The notes beneath the pieces are model-generated. The model did no database searches, was not told where the DNA came from, and saw only the letters and a program-made list of their open reading frames with translations. Below, piece after piece: positions 1 to 8,343 of a DNA stretch of 64,000 bases (the first letter of the stretch is position 1; each line of letters opens with the position of its first letter). The translations under genes were made by a program, and so were the position numbers. The DNA is from JBQTKD01 sp052389435 (GTDB taxonomy: Bacteria; Actinomycetota; Actinomycetes; Sporichthyales; Sporichthyaceae), in contig JBQTIB010000074.1 in NCBI GenBank assembly GCA_052389435.1, positions 6,451-70,450 of the forward strand. Direction: 5' to 3'.

Positions 1-206
1 GATACCCCCGCCGCGACGCAGGCCTCGCGGGCGCTGGCTGCGGCGCCGAGGCCCTCGACTACGGCCAGCAGCAACGGCTCCTTCAGAAAGGACAGCCGCC
101 GGGTGTCGTAGTGGTAGAGCAGGGCCCCGAACCGCTCGGGCCGGATCGCGACGCGTGGATGCAGCGCCCAGGGCGCTTCCGGATCGAAGGCGACGGTGCC
201 GTTCAC
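1..206 (-). CDS. mftB: Mycofactocin peptide chaperone MftB, N-terminal part (gene continues beyond position 1)
   Basis: Reading leftward from a GTG at 206 gives about 68 residues, including ALHPRVAIRPERFGALLYHY and then TRRLSFLKEPLLLAVVEGL. This matches the start of MftB, the small RiPP-recognition protein that presents the precursor MftA to the radical-SAM enzyme MftC in mycofactocin synthesis. An in-frame TAG lies three codons upstream of the GTG, so no longer N-terminus is possible. The rest of the mft operon should lie to the left of the window. I looked for an mftA peptide ending in a Gly-Met-Cys...Val-Tyr type tail between 207 and 339 and found none, so the usual mftA-mftB adjacency seems broken. 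The family call is strong; the operon context is inferred. Confidence 0.85.
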   Translation of the reverse strand, partial: MNGTVAFDPEAPWALHPRVAIRPERFGALLYHYDTRRLSFLKEPLLLAVVEGLGAAASAREACVAAGV

Positions 207-339
207 CGGGCCAGGCTATGTCCCTGGTCTCCGGCCCGCATATGCGCCGAAGCGACAACCCCACGTCGCGGGCTTGGACCGAGCGCACAGCACGTCGACC
301 GCCCCCGCCCATCCGCGCGCACGCGCGCGGCACCGGGCC

Positions 340-681
340 CTACCCCCGCGGCGGCGCGTACACGATCACCGGCGACTGGGGGTGGACGCGGAAGGCGAGG
401 ATCAGCGCGATCACCCAGCCGAGGAGCGTCCAGCCGAGCAGGAGGTTGATCCAGAACACCTGCGCCGAGCCGCGCGAGCCTCGGCTCGCGGCCAGGGCCC
501 ACGGCAGCAGGTAGCCGAGGGTGAGCAGCGCCCACAGCCAGGCGTGCGAGGCGGAGAAGAACCGCCGGACGCCGCGCCGTCGGTCGGGCACGCTCTGCAC
601 GACGGTCGGCGGCGGGCCCCACTGGCCGTTGGAGTAGCTCACCGATCCATCGTCGGTCCGCCCGAGTGCCCCTGTCGACAC
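340..681 (-). CDS. Small membrane protein of the superinfection-immunity family (PF14373-like)
   Basis: The 113-residue product has a hydrophilic N-terminus and then two hydrophobic segments, roughly residues 48-66 and 75-97. The second contains VFWINLLLGWTLLGWVIAL, which closely resembles the conserved INLLLGWTxxGWxxAL core of the phage-T4-Imm-like 'superinfection immunity' family. That family is widespread in bacterial chromosomes and mostly has no proven role. The first start is GTG at 681; an internal GTG (VSYSNGQW...) is an alternative and would remove about 15 residues. It is on the same strand as mftB, 133 bp upstream of it, so co-transcription is possible. A real antiphage role is not supported by anything else here. 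Confidence 0.7.
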   Translation of the reverse strand: MSTGALGRTDDGSVSYSNGQWGPPPTVVQSVPDRRRGVRRFFSASHAWLWALLTLGYLLPWALAASRGSRGSAQVFWINLLLGWTLLGWVIALILAFRVHPQSPVIVYAPPRG

Positions 682-807
682 TGCGCGGGGAAACCAGGGT
701 CGGTTCAGGGTTGCCGCCGCGGACTCGCCTCGAGGTCAACCGATCGACTCCGCCACGCGTCGAAGTCGAGGACCGGCGTCGTCGGTTCCCTTGGAAGGGA
801 CTTCGAC

Positions 808-2331
808 ATGGGACTGCGGCTGGGCCCGGCCGACCTCGGCGCAGGGAGCGCGAGGGCGAACTCGAGGTGGCTTCTCCCGCTCGCCGTCGGCCTGTCGGCG
901 GCGCTGCTCGTCGCCGCCGGCGCTGACCCCGATGCCGTGGACGTGCGTGCCGAGCCGACGTGCGCCGCCTCCGCCGGCCCGGGCGCGGCACCGTGGACGC
1001 GTGCCGTGACGCTCTCCGAGAACCGGACCAGCCGGAACTTCCCACAGCAACCGACACTGTCCGCCGACGGGACGACGGTCGCATTCGCCACGACGAACGG
1101 GACGAGCAACCACGTGTACGTGCGCCGCATCGAGGGCTGCACGCTGGAAATCGCGTCGAGCACCGCGACCGGAAAGCCGGCCGACTACGCCAACACCCTC
1201 GACGTCGACCACGGCGGCGGCGAGTTCGACACCGGCTCGTTCGCCCCGTCCCTGTCCGCGGACGGCCGCCGGGTGGCCTTCCACTCCAGCGCGGTCGACC
1301 TCGTGTCCGACGACGGCAACCGCAGCGACGCCCCGAACACCGACGCCACGTTCTACGGGGAGCGCAGCGATCCGCGCACCGGGTTCGACGTGTTCGTGAA
1401 GGATCTCGAGCGCGGAACGGTCGTTCGGGCGTCGGTCGCCGCCACGGGCGAGCAGGCAAACGGCGAGTCGGTGGGCGCGTCGCTGTCCGCCGACGGAGGC
1501 ACGGTCGCGTTCCTCTCCAACGCCGCCAACCTCGTTCCCGGGGACACCAACGGCACCTGGGACGTTTTCGTGAAAGACCTCGACAGCGGCGCGATCGAGC
1601 GGGTCTCGACCAGCGCCGCCGGCCGCGAGATGCGTGCCGGGGCGGCCTGTCGCGGTGGGCCCCCCTACCGGTGCGCAGCGGTGCTGTCCGCGGACGCCTC
1701 GGCCGTGGCGTTCGTGTCGGAGGCCGCCGGACTCGTGCCGGGCGATCGCAACGGTGCGGCGGACGTGTTCGTCAAGCGTGTGGGCACCGGGACCGTCGCG
1801 AGGGTCAGCGCGCCGGCGCCCGGTGGCCGGGAGCCCGGGCGAACCGACGCGGTGGGCGGCCTCGCGCTGTCCGAGACCGGCGACGTCGTCGCCTTCGGTT
1901 CCGCCGCCGCGCTGGTGGCCGAGGACCGCAACGAGCGCGGCGACGTCTTCGTCCGCGACCTGGTCTCCGGGCGGCTCGACCTGGTGTCCCGCACGCCGGC
2001 CGGCGAACCGTTCGAGGTGGATCCGGGACCGGACACCGACGGCGACCCCGAGCCCCTGCCGACGGCTCACTCGGCGTCGCTTTCGTCCGAGGGCGACGTG
2101 GTGGTTTTCCTCGCCGACGCCCCGGGCCTGATCGATGCGGACGCGAACGCACGAACCTCCGAGGTGGTGGTCCTCGATCTGACCACGGGGGCGATGCAGT
2201 CGTTCGCCGTCGCGCGCGACTCGGATGCACCTGCGATCTCCGCCGCGCGGGACCGGATCGTCTACCTCGACGGATTCGGGGATGCAGGCGAGGTCCGGGT
2301 GGTCTCGAGGCCGCTCGACCGAGCGCTGTAG
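808..2331 (+). CDS. Exported TolB/WD40-like beta-propeller protein
   Basis: The product has 507 residues. The start is ATG 808, preceded by a good GGAAGGGA ribosome site; the open frame continues upstream but with a composition unlike protein. Residues about 17-36 form a hydrophobic stretch (SRWLLPLAVGLSAALLVAAG) that looks like a signal peptide or anchor. The body is a series of PD40/WD40-like blades, each with a 'LSADGxxVAF' strand followed by 'DVFVKDLxxGxxxRVS', seen at least six times. This pattern is typical of actinobacterial secreted propellers that bind proteins or glycans rather than catalyse. The partial gene at the right end of the window belongs to the same family. No partner is evident, since the neighbours on both sides are on the other strand. 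Confidence 0.75.
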   Translation: MGLRLGPADLGAGSARANSRWLLPLAVGLSAALLVAAGADPDAVDVRAEPTCAASAGPGAAPWTRAVTLSENRTSRNFPQQPTLSADGTTVAFATTNGTSNHVYVRRIEGCTLEIASSTATGKPADYANTLDVDHGGGEFDTGSFAPSLSADGRRVAFHSSAVDLVSDDGNRSDAPNTDATFYGERSDPRTGFDVFVKDLERGTVVRASVAATGEQANGESVGASLSADGGTVAFLSNAANLVPGDTNGTWDVFVKDLDSGAIERVSTSAAGREMRAGAACRGGPPYRCAAVLSADASAVAFVSEAAGLVPGDRNGAADVFVKRVGTGTVARVSAPAPGGREPGRTDAVGGLALSETGDVVAFGSAAALVAEDRNERGDVFVRDLVSGRLDLVSRTPAGEPFEVDPGPDTDGDPEPLPTAHSASLSSEGDVVVFLADAPGLIDADANARTSEVVVLDLTTGAMQSFAVARDSDAPAISAARDRIVYLDGFGDAGEVRVVSRPLDRAL

Positions 2332-2356
2332 CTCACCCTGTGGCGGACGCCAGGTG

Positions 2357-3133
2357 TCAGGTGTTGCGCTCGAAGATCAGGCGCAGGCCCACGAGGGTGA
2401 GCCACGGCTCGTGCTTGTCGATCGTCGCGGCCTCGCCGAAGACGACGGGTGCGAGGCCGCCGGTCGCGACGACCGTCACCGAGTCGGGGTCGTCGGAGAG
2501 TTCGGCGGCCATGCGGTCGACGATGCCGTCGACCTGGCCGGCGAAGCCGTAGAGGATGCCGGCCTGCATGGCCTCGACGGTGCTCTTGCCGATGACCGAA
2601 CGCGGGCGGGCGAGTTCGACCTTGCGCAGTTGCGCGCCCTTGGCGCCGAGGGCCTCGGTCGAGATCTCGATGCCGGGCGCGATGGCGCCGCCGACGTACT
2701 CGCCCTTGGCGGACACGGCGTCGAAGGTGGTGGCGGTGCCGAAGTCGACGACGATGCACGGGCCGCCGTAGAGGTGGGCGGCGGCGAGCGCGTTGACGAT
2801 GCGGTCCGCGCCGACCTCCTTCGGGTTGTCCATCAGGATCGGAACACCGGTGCGGATGCCGGGTTCGACGACGACCGTCGGCACCTCGGCCAGGTAGCGC
2901 TTGGTCATCTGGCGCAGCTCGTGCAGGACCGAGGGAACGGTCGAGCAGATCGCAAGGCCGGTGACCAGCGAGGAGCAGTTGCCCTTCTTCGACAGCAGCG
3001 CGGACATCAGCACCATGAGCTCGTCGGCGGTGCGCCGCGAGTCGGTGGAGATGCGCCAGGTGTCGGCGATCGTCGGGCCGTCGAACAGGCCGAGCACCGT
3101 GTGGGTGTTGCCGACGTCGATGGTGAGCAGCAT
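2357..3133 (-). CDS. coaX: Type III pantothenate kinase
   Basis: The 258-residue protein starts MLLTIDVGNTHTVLGLFDG, the ASKHA phosphate-1 motif of CoaX, with the conserved Asp at residue 6. It also has NPKEVGADRIVNALAA near residues 103-118, VVDFGTATTFD near 128-138 and GGAIAPGIE near 148-156, all diagnostic of the type III enzyme. It phosphorylates pantothenate with ATP in the first step of coenzyme A synthesis, in the cytoplasm. Its ATG lies only 3 bp after the stop of the nadB-nadC gene, so it is the last gene of the panC-panD-nadBC-coaX operon. This makes sense because the operon makes pantothenate as well as NAD. It converges on the upstream propeller gene with 25 bp between stops. Confidence 0.95.
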   Translation of the reverse strand: MLLTIDVGNTHTVLGLFDGPTIADTWRISTDSRRTADELMVLMSALLSKKGNCSSLVTGLAICSTVPSVLHELRQMTKRYLAEVPTVVVEPGIRTGVPILMDNPKEVGADRIVNALAAAHLYGGPCIVVDFGTATTFDAVSAKGEYVGGAIAPGIEISTEALGAKGAQLRKVELARPRSVIGKSTVEAMQAGILYGFAGQVDGIVDRMAAELSDDPDSVTVVATGGLAPVVFGEAATIDKHEPWLTLVGLRLIFERNT

Positions 3134-3136
3134 CGC

Positions 3137-5701
3137 TCAGGCCTCCACGGTGTTGTTGCTCGCCGGCGGCGAAGGTGTGCGCAGATCCAAGGCGACGTCG
3201 AGCACGGGCGCGGAGTGGGTGAGCGCCCCGACGGAGATGTAGTCGACACCGGTGGCGGCGACCGCGGCGGCGTCGGCGAAGGTCAGCCCACCGCTGGCCT
3301 CCAGTCGCGCGCGACCTCGGTTTCGGCCGACGGCTTCGCGCATCTGAGCCGGCGTGAAGTTGTCGAGCAGCACCATGTCGGCGCCGGCGGCGAGGACCTC
3401 GTCGAATTGGTCGAGGGAGTCGACCTCGATCTCGATGGGCACGTCGGGGAACTGGGCGCGGACCCGTTCCAGCGCCGGCACGACGCCGCCGGCGGCAACG
3501 ACGTGGTTGTCCTTGATCAGGGCCTCGTCCCACAGCGCCATGCGGTGGTTGACCCCGCCGCCGCAGCGGACGGCGTACTTCTCCAGCAGGCGCAGGCCCG
3601 GGGTGGTCTTGCGGGTGTCGCGGACCCGGGCACCGGTGCCCTCGAGGGCGTCGGCCCAGCGGCGGGTCGCGGTCGCGACCCCGCACATGCGCCCGAACAG
3701 GTTCAGCGCGGTGCGCTCGGCGACGAGCAGGTCCCGGGTGCGGCCGCGGAAGGTCAGGACGACGTCGCCGGCCTTGACCCGCTCGCCGTCCTTGGCGAAG
3801 CGTTCCACGACGATCTCCCCGCCGGTCACCAGTTCGAAGACGGCGCGGGCGACGGCGAGCCCGGCGAGGACGCCGTCGGCGCGGATCACCAGGTCCGCGG
3901 CGCCGACCTGGTCGGCCGGGACGGTCGAGACGCTGGTGACGTCCTGACGCCCCGTCGGAAGATCTTCGGCGAGCGCGCGGTCGGCGATCGCGAGGACCTC
4001 GGCGACGGGCAGTCCCGCATCGGACAGTTCCATGCGCAGCGCGGCCGACGGCACGGCCGAGGGCGGTTCGGCGATGCCGGTGGCGCCCATGCCGAGGACG
4101 CCGTCGACGACGAACAGGTCGAGGTGCCCGCGCCAGCCGTCGTCGTCGCGCAGCGGGAAGTCCTCGCGCCAGTGCGAGCCGCGGGTCTCCTGCCGGGCCT
4201 TGGCCGCCGCGACCAGGGCGGTCGCGACGATGTGCAGGTTCGTGGTCTCCCACGCCTCGACGCCGGGCACGCCGCGGCGACGATCGGCGAGCGCCTCGAG
4301 CGCGGCGGCGGTGGCTGCGAGGCCCTCGCGGTTGCGCAGTACGCCTGCGCCCTTGCTCATCAGACGCTGCAGGTCCGGGCGGGCGTTGCCGTCGATCAGG
4401 CCGGCGGTGCGCCGATCCGGGGCCGGGGTGCGCTTGGGCGGAAGGTCGGTCACGAGCGTCGCCGCGATGCGCTCGGCGAAGACCATACCTTCGAGCAGCG
4501 AGTTCGACGCGAGCCGGTTCGCGCCGTGCACGCCGGAGCACGCGGCCTCGCCGCAGGCGTAGAGCCCGGGAACGCTGGAGCGGCCGTACAGGTCGGTGCG
4601 GACGCCACCGGAGGCGTAGTGGCAGGCGGGGACGACGGGGATGAGGGCGGTGACCGGGTCGATGCCGTGGTCCCGGCAGGACTTCAGAATGCTCGGGAAG
4701 CGGGTGGCCCACATCGCCTCGCCGAACCCGCGAGCGTCGAGCCACACGTGCGGGGTGCCCATCTCCTGCATCGTGCGCAGAATCTGCTTGGCGACGACGC
4801 TGCGCGGGGCGAGGTCGGCGAGTTCGTGGACGCCCTGCATGAACGGGCGGCCGGCCGCGTCGAGGAGCTTGGCGCCTTCGCCGCGGACGGCCTCGGAGAT
4901 CAGCGGCTGCTGACCCGCGGGGTCCTCGCCGAGCCACAGGACGGTGGGGTGGAACTGGACGAACTCCAGGTCTCGGACCAGGGCGCCGGCGCGCAGGGCC
5001 ATGGCGGTGCCGTCGCCGGTGGCGACGGCGGGGTTGGTGGTCGCGGAGTAGATCTGCCCGAGGCCGCCGGTGGCGAGCACGACCGCCCGGCAGGCGATCG
5101 CGCCGACGCCGTCGCGCTGGCCCTCGCCCATGACGTGAAGGGTGATGCCCGCGACCCCGCCGTCCTCGGCGAGCTGCAGGTCCAGGGCGAGCGCGTGCTC
5201 GATCACCTCGATCCGCGGCTCGGCGTGCAGCGCGTCGACCAGGGAGCGTTGGATCTCCGCGCCGGTCGCGTCGCCGCCGGCGTGGGCGATGCGGCGGCGG
5301 TGGTGGCCGCCTTCCAGGGTGAGGGCGAGTTCGCCGTCGGCCTCGAGGTCGAAGACGGCGCCGCCGGCGATGAGGCGGCGGACCGCGGCCGGGCCCTCGG
5401 TGACCAGGACGCGGACGGCGTCGGTGTCGCAGAGTCCGTCGCCGGCGGCGATGGTGTCCCGCAGGTGTTCCTCCGGGCTGTCGCCGGGGCCGAGCGCGGC
5501 GGCGATGCCGCCCTGCGCCCACTGCGTCGAGCCCGCGGACAGCACGTCCTTGGTGATCAGCATGACCGGGCCGACGTCGGGTGGCAGCGCGGCCGCCGCC
5601 CGTAGCGCGATGGTCAGCCCGGCGATGCCGGAGCCGACGACCACGACCGAGGCCTCGGTCGTCCATCCGGGGTCGGACGCGGCGAGGCGGGCAGGGAACA
5701 T
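3137..5701 (-). CDS. nadB-nadC: L-aspartate oxidase / nicotinate-nucleotide pyrophosphorylase fusion
   Basis: A single uninterrupted frame of 854 codons joins two NAD-synthesis enzymes. Residues 1-545 are NadB: the FAD-binding motif VVVVGSGIAGL (about 18-28), the HPT segment near 251 and the SGVHGANRLASNSLLEG segment near 389-405. Residues about 557-850 are NadC (quinolinate phosphoribosyltransferase), with DALEGTGARVRDTRKTTPGL, CGGGVNHRMALWDEALIKDNH and a C-terminal EASGGL segment. In most actinobacteria these are separate adjacent genes. Here no stop separates them; Met557 (codon at 4033-4031) could be an old or internal nadC start but lacks an upstream ribosome site. No nadA is nearby. The start at ATG 5701 lies 13 bp after panD and has a weak ribosome site. 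Fusion would channel iminoaspartate poorly without NadA, so its benefit is unclear. Confidence 0.93.
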   Translation of the reverse strand: MFPARLAASDPGWTTEASVVVVGSGIAGLTIALRAAAALPPDVGPVMLITKDVLSAGSTQWAQGGIAAALGPGDSPEEHLRDTIAAGDGLCDTDAVRVLVTEGPAAVRRLIAGGAVFDLEADGELALTLEGGHHRRRIAHAGGDATGAEIQRSLVDALHAEPRIEVIEHALALDLQLAEDGGVAGITLHVMGEGQRDGVGAIACRAVVLATGGLGQIYSATTNPAVATGDGTAMALRAGALVRDLEFVQFHPTVLWLGEDPAGQQPLISEAVRGEGAKLLDAAGRPFMQGVHELADLAPRSVVAKQILRTMQEMGTPHVWLDARGFGEAMWATRFPSILKSCRDHGIDPVTALIPVVPACHYASGGVRTDLYGRSSVPGLYACGEAACSGVHGANRLASNSLLEGMVFAERIAATLVTDLPPKRTPAPDRRTAGLIDGNARPDLQRLMSKGAGVLRNREGLAATAAALEALADRRRGVPGVEAWETTNLHIVATALVAAAKARQETRGSHWREDFPLRDDDGWRGHLDLFVVDGVLGMGATGIAEPPSAVPSAALRMELSDAGLPVAEVLAIADRALAEDLPTGRQDVTSVSTVPADQVGAADLVIRADGVLAGLAVARAVFELVTGGEIVVERFAKDGERVKAGDVVLTFRGRTRDLLVAERTALNLFGRMCGVATATRRWADALEGTGARVRDTRKTTPGLRLLEKYAVRCGGGVNHRMALWDEALIKDNHVVAAGGVVPALERVRAQFPDVPIEIEVDSLDQFDEVLAAGADMVLLDNFTPAQMREAVGRNRGRARLEASGGLTFADAAAVAATGVDYISVGALTHSAPVLDVALDLRTPSPPASNNTVEA

Positions 5702-5714
5702 CGGGAGAGGCTAC

Positions 5715-6242
5715 TTAGCCGTGGTGCTGCGGGTTCGTGCGGTGCAGGAGCGGCGAGTCGACGGAGTGCGCGGCCGCGAGCGGGTTCGCGCGCTGCATGA
5801 GCGGGGAGTCGACCGGGTCGTAGAGGCCGTCGCCGCGCAGGTCGCCGCGGGCGGTGCCGACGCCGGGAACCGGAGCGGCCGGGTCGCCGTCGATGACGAC
5901 GATGTTGTTGCGACCGTCCACGTGCACGACGGTCGGCTTGAGCTCGCGGGCCTCGCGGTCGCCGACGCCCATGTAGCTGATGATGATCACCAGGTCGCCG
6001 GGCGCGACGAGGCGGGCGGCGGCGCCGTTGATGCCGATGACGCCGGAGCCGCGAACTCCGGGGATCACGTAGGTCTCCAGGCGGGCGCCGTTGTCGATGT
6101 CGACGATCGCGACCTGTTCGCCGGGGAGCAGGTCCGCGGCCTCCATGAGGTCCTCGTCGATGGTGACCGAGCCGACGTAGTGCAGGTCGGCCTGCGTCAC
6201 GGTCGCGCGGTGGATCTTCGACTTGAGCATCGTGCGGAACAT
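5715..6242 (-). CDS. panD: Aspartate 1-decarboxylase (pyruvoyl enzyme precursor)
   Basis: The 175-residue protein opens MFRTMLKSKIHRATVTQADL and carries the self-cleavage site YVGSVTID, with Gly24-Ser25 as the bond that yields the pyruvoyl cofactor. It turns aspartate into beta-alanine, which PanC then uses. The catalytic domain ends near residue 125, after NNIVVIDGD. The remaining residues are an unusual tail with two related blocks, VDSPLMQRANP and VDSPLLHRTNP, about 18 residues apart. Its ATG overlaps the panC stop by one base (TGATG), so the two are translationally coupled. Confidence 0.95.
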   Translation of the reverse strand: MFRTMLKSKIHRATVTQADLHYVGSVTIDEDLMEAADLLPGEQVAIVDIDNGARLETYVIPGVRGSGVIGINGAAARLVAPGDLVIIISYMGVGDREARELKPTVVHVDGRNNIVVIDGDPAAPVPGVGTARGDLRGDGLYDPVDSPLMQRANPLAAAHSVDSPLLHRTNPQHHG

Positions 6243-7099
6243 CAGATGGTCCCTTCGGAGGTAAGGGCCGGTGCGAGGGTGAGCGGGAGGTTGTCGATCA
6301 GGCGGGTGGTGCCGGTGCGTGCGGCGACGAGCAGCCTTGCCGGTCCGAACTGCGGCGCAGGACCGAGGTCGGGGGCGTGCAGCGCGAGGTAGTCGAGAAC
6401 GAGGGCAGGGGCCTTGGCGAGTTCGGCGTGGGCCGCGGCCAATACGGCAGCAGGCCCGTCGGGACCGGCGTCGGCGCCGGCTCGCAGGGCCCGGGAGAGC
6501 GCGACGGCGTCCGCGCGCTGGGTGGCGTCCAGATACCGGTTGCGGCTGGACCTAGCCAATCCGTCGTCCTCGCGCACAGTCGGCACGGGGCGGATTTTCA
6601 CGTCGAGGTCGAGGTCGTCGACCATCTGCGAGATCAAGGCTAGCTGCTGGTAGTCCTTCTCTCCGAAGTAGGCCACCTGGGGGCCGGTCAGGTGCAGCAG
6701 TTTGAGCACGACGGTCAGCACGCCGTCGAAGTGCCCGGGCCTGCTGGCGCCTTCCAGGATGGTCGCGATCGGGCCCGCGCCGACGATCGTCGCGGGGCGC
6801 CCGTTCGGATAGAGCTCGGGCTCGCCGGGGGCGAACAGCACGTCGACGCCGCTGGCTCGGCAGAGCTGCAGGTCCGCCTCGAACGTGCGCGGGTACTTTG
6901 CGAGGTCCTCGTTCGGGCCGAACTGCAGCGGGTTGACGAAGATCGTCGCGACGACGCTCGCGCACTCCGCACGGGCCGTTCGCATGAGCTCGGCGTGCCC
7001 GTCGTGCAGGGCGCCCATGGTCATGACGACGCCGCGGGGCGCGGACAGGTCGGCGAGGGCCTTGGCGAGGTCCTCGCGGGTGCGTACGACGACGGTCAT
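6242..7099 (-). CDS. panC: Pantothenate synthetase
   Basis: The 285-residue enzyme condenses pantoate and beta-alanine using ATP. The start at ATG 7099 gives MTVVVRTREDLAKAL and overlaps the preceding gene by 4 bp (ATGA). The class I nucleotidyltransferase motif HDGH is at residues 32-35 within MTMGALHDGH. FVNPLQFGPNEDLAKYPRT, YFGEKDYQQL and the KMSKS-equivalent LARSSRNRYL follow in the expected order. It sits between the DUF2520 dehydrogenase-like gene and panD, a common actinobacterial arrangement. Confidence 0.96.
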   Translation of the reverse strand: MTVVVRTREDLAKALADLSAPRGVVMTMGALHDGHAELMRTARAECASVVATIFVNPLQFGPNEDLAKYPRTFEADLQLCRASGVDVLFAPGEPELYPNGRPATIVGAGPIATILEGASRPGHFDGVLTVVLKLLHLTGPQVAYFGEKDYQQLALISQMVDDLDLDVKIRPVPTVREDDGLARSSRNRYLDATQRADAVALSRALRAGADAGPDGPAAVLAAAHAELAKAPALVLDYLALHAPDLGPAPQFGPARLLVAARTGTTRLIDNLPLTLAPALTSEGTI

Positions 7100-8037
7100 C
7101 GGTCTCCTCCCTCGCCGGCCGGTCGGGCCTGGAAGGGGTGGGCGCCGCCGAGGGCGCCGAGGAGGCGCTCGGCGTCGGAGGGGTTCAGCCGGCCGGCGGC
7201 GAGGGCACGGTCGGCGGTCAGCCGGGCCATGGCGACGTAGGCGGCGGCGGCCTGCGGGGACTGGCCGGCGATGGCGCCGACGTGCTCGGCGACGGTGCCG
7301 GCGTCGCCGCGTGCGACCGGGCCGGTGAGGGCGGCGTCCCCGGCGCGCAGGGCGTTGTCGAGCGAGGCGCCGAGCAGCGGGCCCAGCAGTCGCGCGGGGT
7401 GTTCGACGCCGGCGGTCCGCAGGAGGTCCATCGACTGGGCGACGAGGGTGACGAGATGGTTGGAGCCGTTGGCCAGGGCGGCGTGGTAGAGCACGCGGTG
7501 CTCCTCGGCCACCCACTGCGGTTCCGAGCCCATCTCCAGCACGAGCGCCTCGGCGACCGGGCGGAGCGGTTCGGGGGCGGTGATGCCGAAGCTGGCGCCG
7601 TCGAGCCGCGCGAGATCGACCCGCGTGCCGGTGAAGGTCATCGCCGGGTGCAGGGCCAGCGGCAGGGCGCCCCTCCTGGTGAGCGGCTCGAGGACGGCGG
7701 TGCCGAAGCGGCCGCTGGTGTGGGCGACGAGGGTGCCGGTACGCAGCACGTCGGCCTCGGCCAGCCCTTCCACGAGGCCCTCGAGGACGTCGTCGGGGAC
7801 GGCGACCAGCAGCAGGTCGGCGGCGACGGCGACGGCGTACGGGTCGACGGTCTCGCCGAGGCCGAGGAGGTCGGCCGCGCGCTCGCGGCTGGCCCGGCTG
7901 ACGCCGCTGGCCGCGACGACCGTGTGGCCGACCCGGGCGAGGGCTGCGCCGAGCACGGCCCCGACCCGGCCGGCGCCGAGGACTCCCACGGCGAGGCGAG
8001 CGGGACGCGCGGAGGCGCCGCTGTGTGCTGCGTTCAT
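7096..8037 (-). CDS. Rossmann-like DUF2520 oxidoreductase-family protein
   Basis: The 313-residue protein has an N-terminal dinucleotide-binding fold with GAGRVG at about residues 21-26. A DUF2520 C-terminal helical domain follows, with the family signatures ALHPAMTFTG and LYHAALANGSNHL. Relatives resemble ketopantoate reductase (PanE) or NADP-dependent 6-phosphogluconate/hydroxyisobutyrate dehydrogenases, and the gene is regularly found directly upstream of panC in actinobacteria. A role in making or recycling pantoate is therefore a reasonable inference, but no activity can be read from the sequence. It is the first gene of the panC-panD-nadBC-coaX operon, so its promoter should lie in 8038-8343. 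Confidence 0.85.
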   Translation of the reverse strand: MNAAHSGASARPARLAVGVLGAGRVGAVLGAALARVGHTVVAASGVSRASRERAADLLGLGETVDPYAVAVAADLLLVAVPDDVLEGLVEGLAEADVLRTGTLVAHTSGRFGTAVLEPLTRRGALPLALHPAMTFTGTRVDLARLDGASFGITAPEPLRPVAEALVLEMGSEPQWVAEEHRVLYHAALANGSNHLVTLVAQSMDLLRTAGVEHPARLLGPLLGASLDNALRAGDAALTGPVARGDAGTVAEHVGAIAGQSPQAAAAYVAMARLTADRALAAGRLNPSDAERLLGALGGAHPFQARPAGEGGDR

Positions 8038-8343
8038 TGCCTGCGTTCCAGTCCTCTTGGGGTACCGGACGATGTGTTGGCGACGTCGAGTGTAAGGCCG
8101 CGGGTCTCACGTTTGTTCCGTGATCGGGTCACAGACCAACCGTCGGTGCGTCACACCCGAGCGCGTCGCCGTCGGCTGTCGCCACACCAAAGGGGCGGAT
8201 GGGGTTGATGTTGCTGTTGATAGCAAAGTGAGGTTTGGGGGATTTGTGGCTGATGCGGCCTTAGAGGCTTTGCATACGGAGGAGGAAGGTCGGTAGTGCC
8301 CCCGGAGGTTCGGCCGGGGGACCAGAACTCCGGGGGGAGATCG
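8038..8343. promoter_or_regulatory. Divergent intergenic region between the pantothenate operon and the LuxR-type gene
   Basis: This 306-bp gap must hold the promoters of the leftward DUF2520-panC operon and the rightward LuxR-type regulator. The segment around 8200-8260 is clearly poorer in GC than its surroundings. A short hairpin, CCCCCGG at 8299-8305 pairing with CCGGGGG at 8314-8320, lies just before the ribosome site (GGGGGGAGA, 8331-8339) of the LuxR gene and could affect its translation. I could not assign a convincing -35/-10 pair, and I see no coding sequence here. Confidence 0.4.

Noticed and set aside
207..339. mftA precursor gene between the small membrane protein and mftB
   Set aside because: All three minus-strand frames were read; none gives a peptide with the conserved Cys-x-Val-Tyr-like end.
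340..681. Prophage remnant
   Set aside because: A single superinfection-immunity-like gene with no integrase, structural or lysis genes and no att-like repeats.
3137..4033. A separate nadC gene starting at Met557 of the fusion
   Set aside because: No stop codon before it and no ribosome site; a continuous fusion is the simpler reading, though internal initiation cannot be excluded.
2225..5605. A plus-strand open frame of over 1100 codons across the coaX-nadBC region
   Set aside because: It is antisense to well-recognised genes, has low-complexity Gly/Asp/Val/Arg content and no domain; long antisense frames are expected at this GC content.
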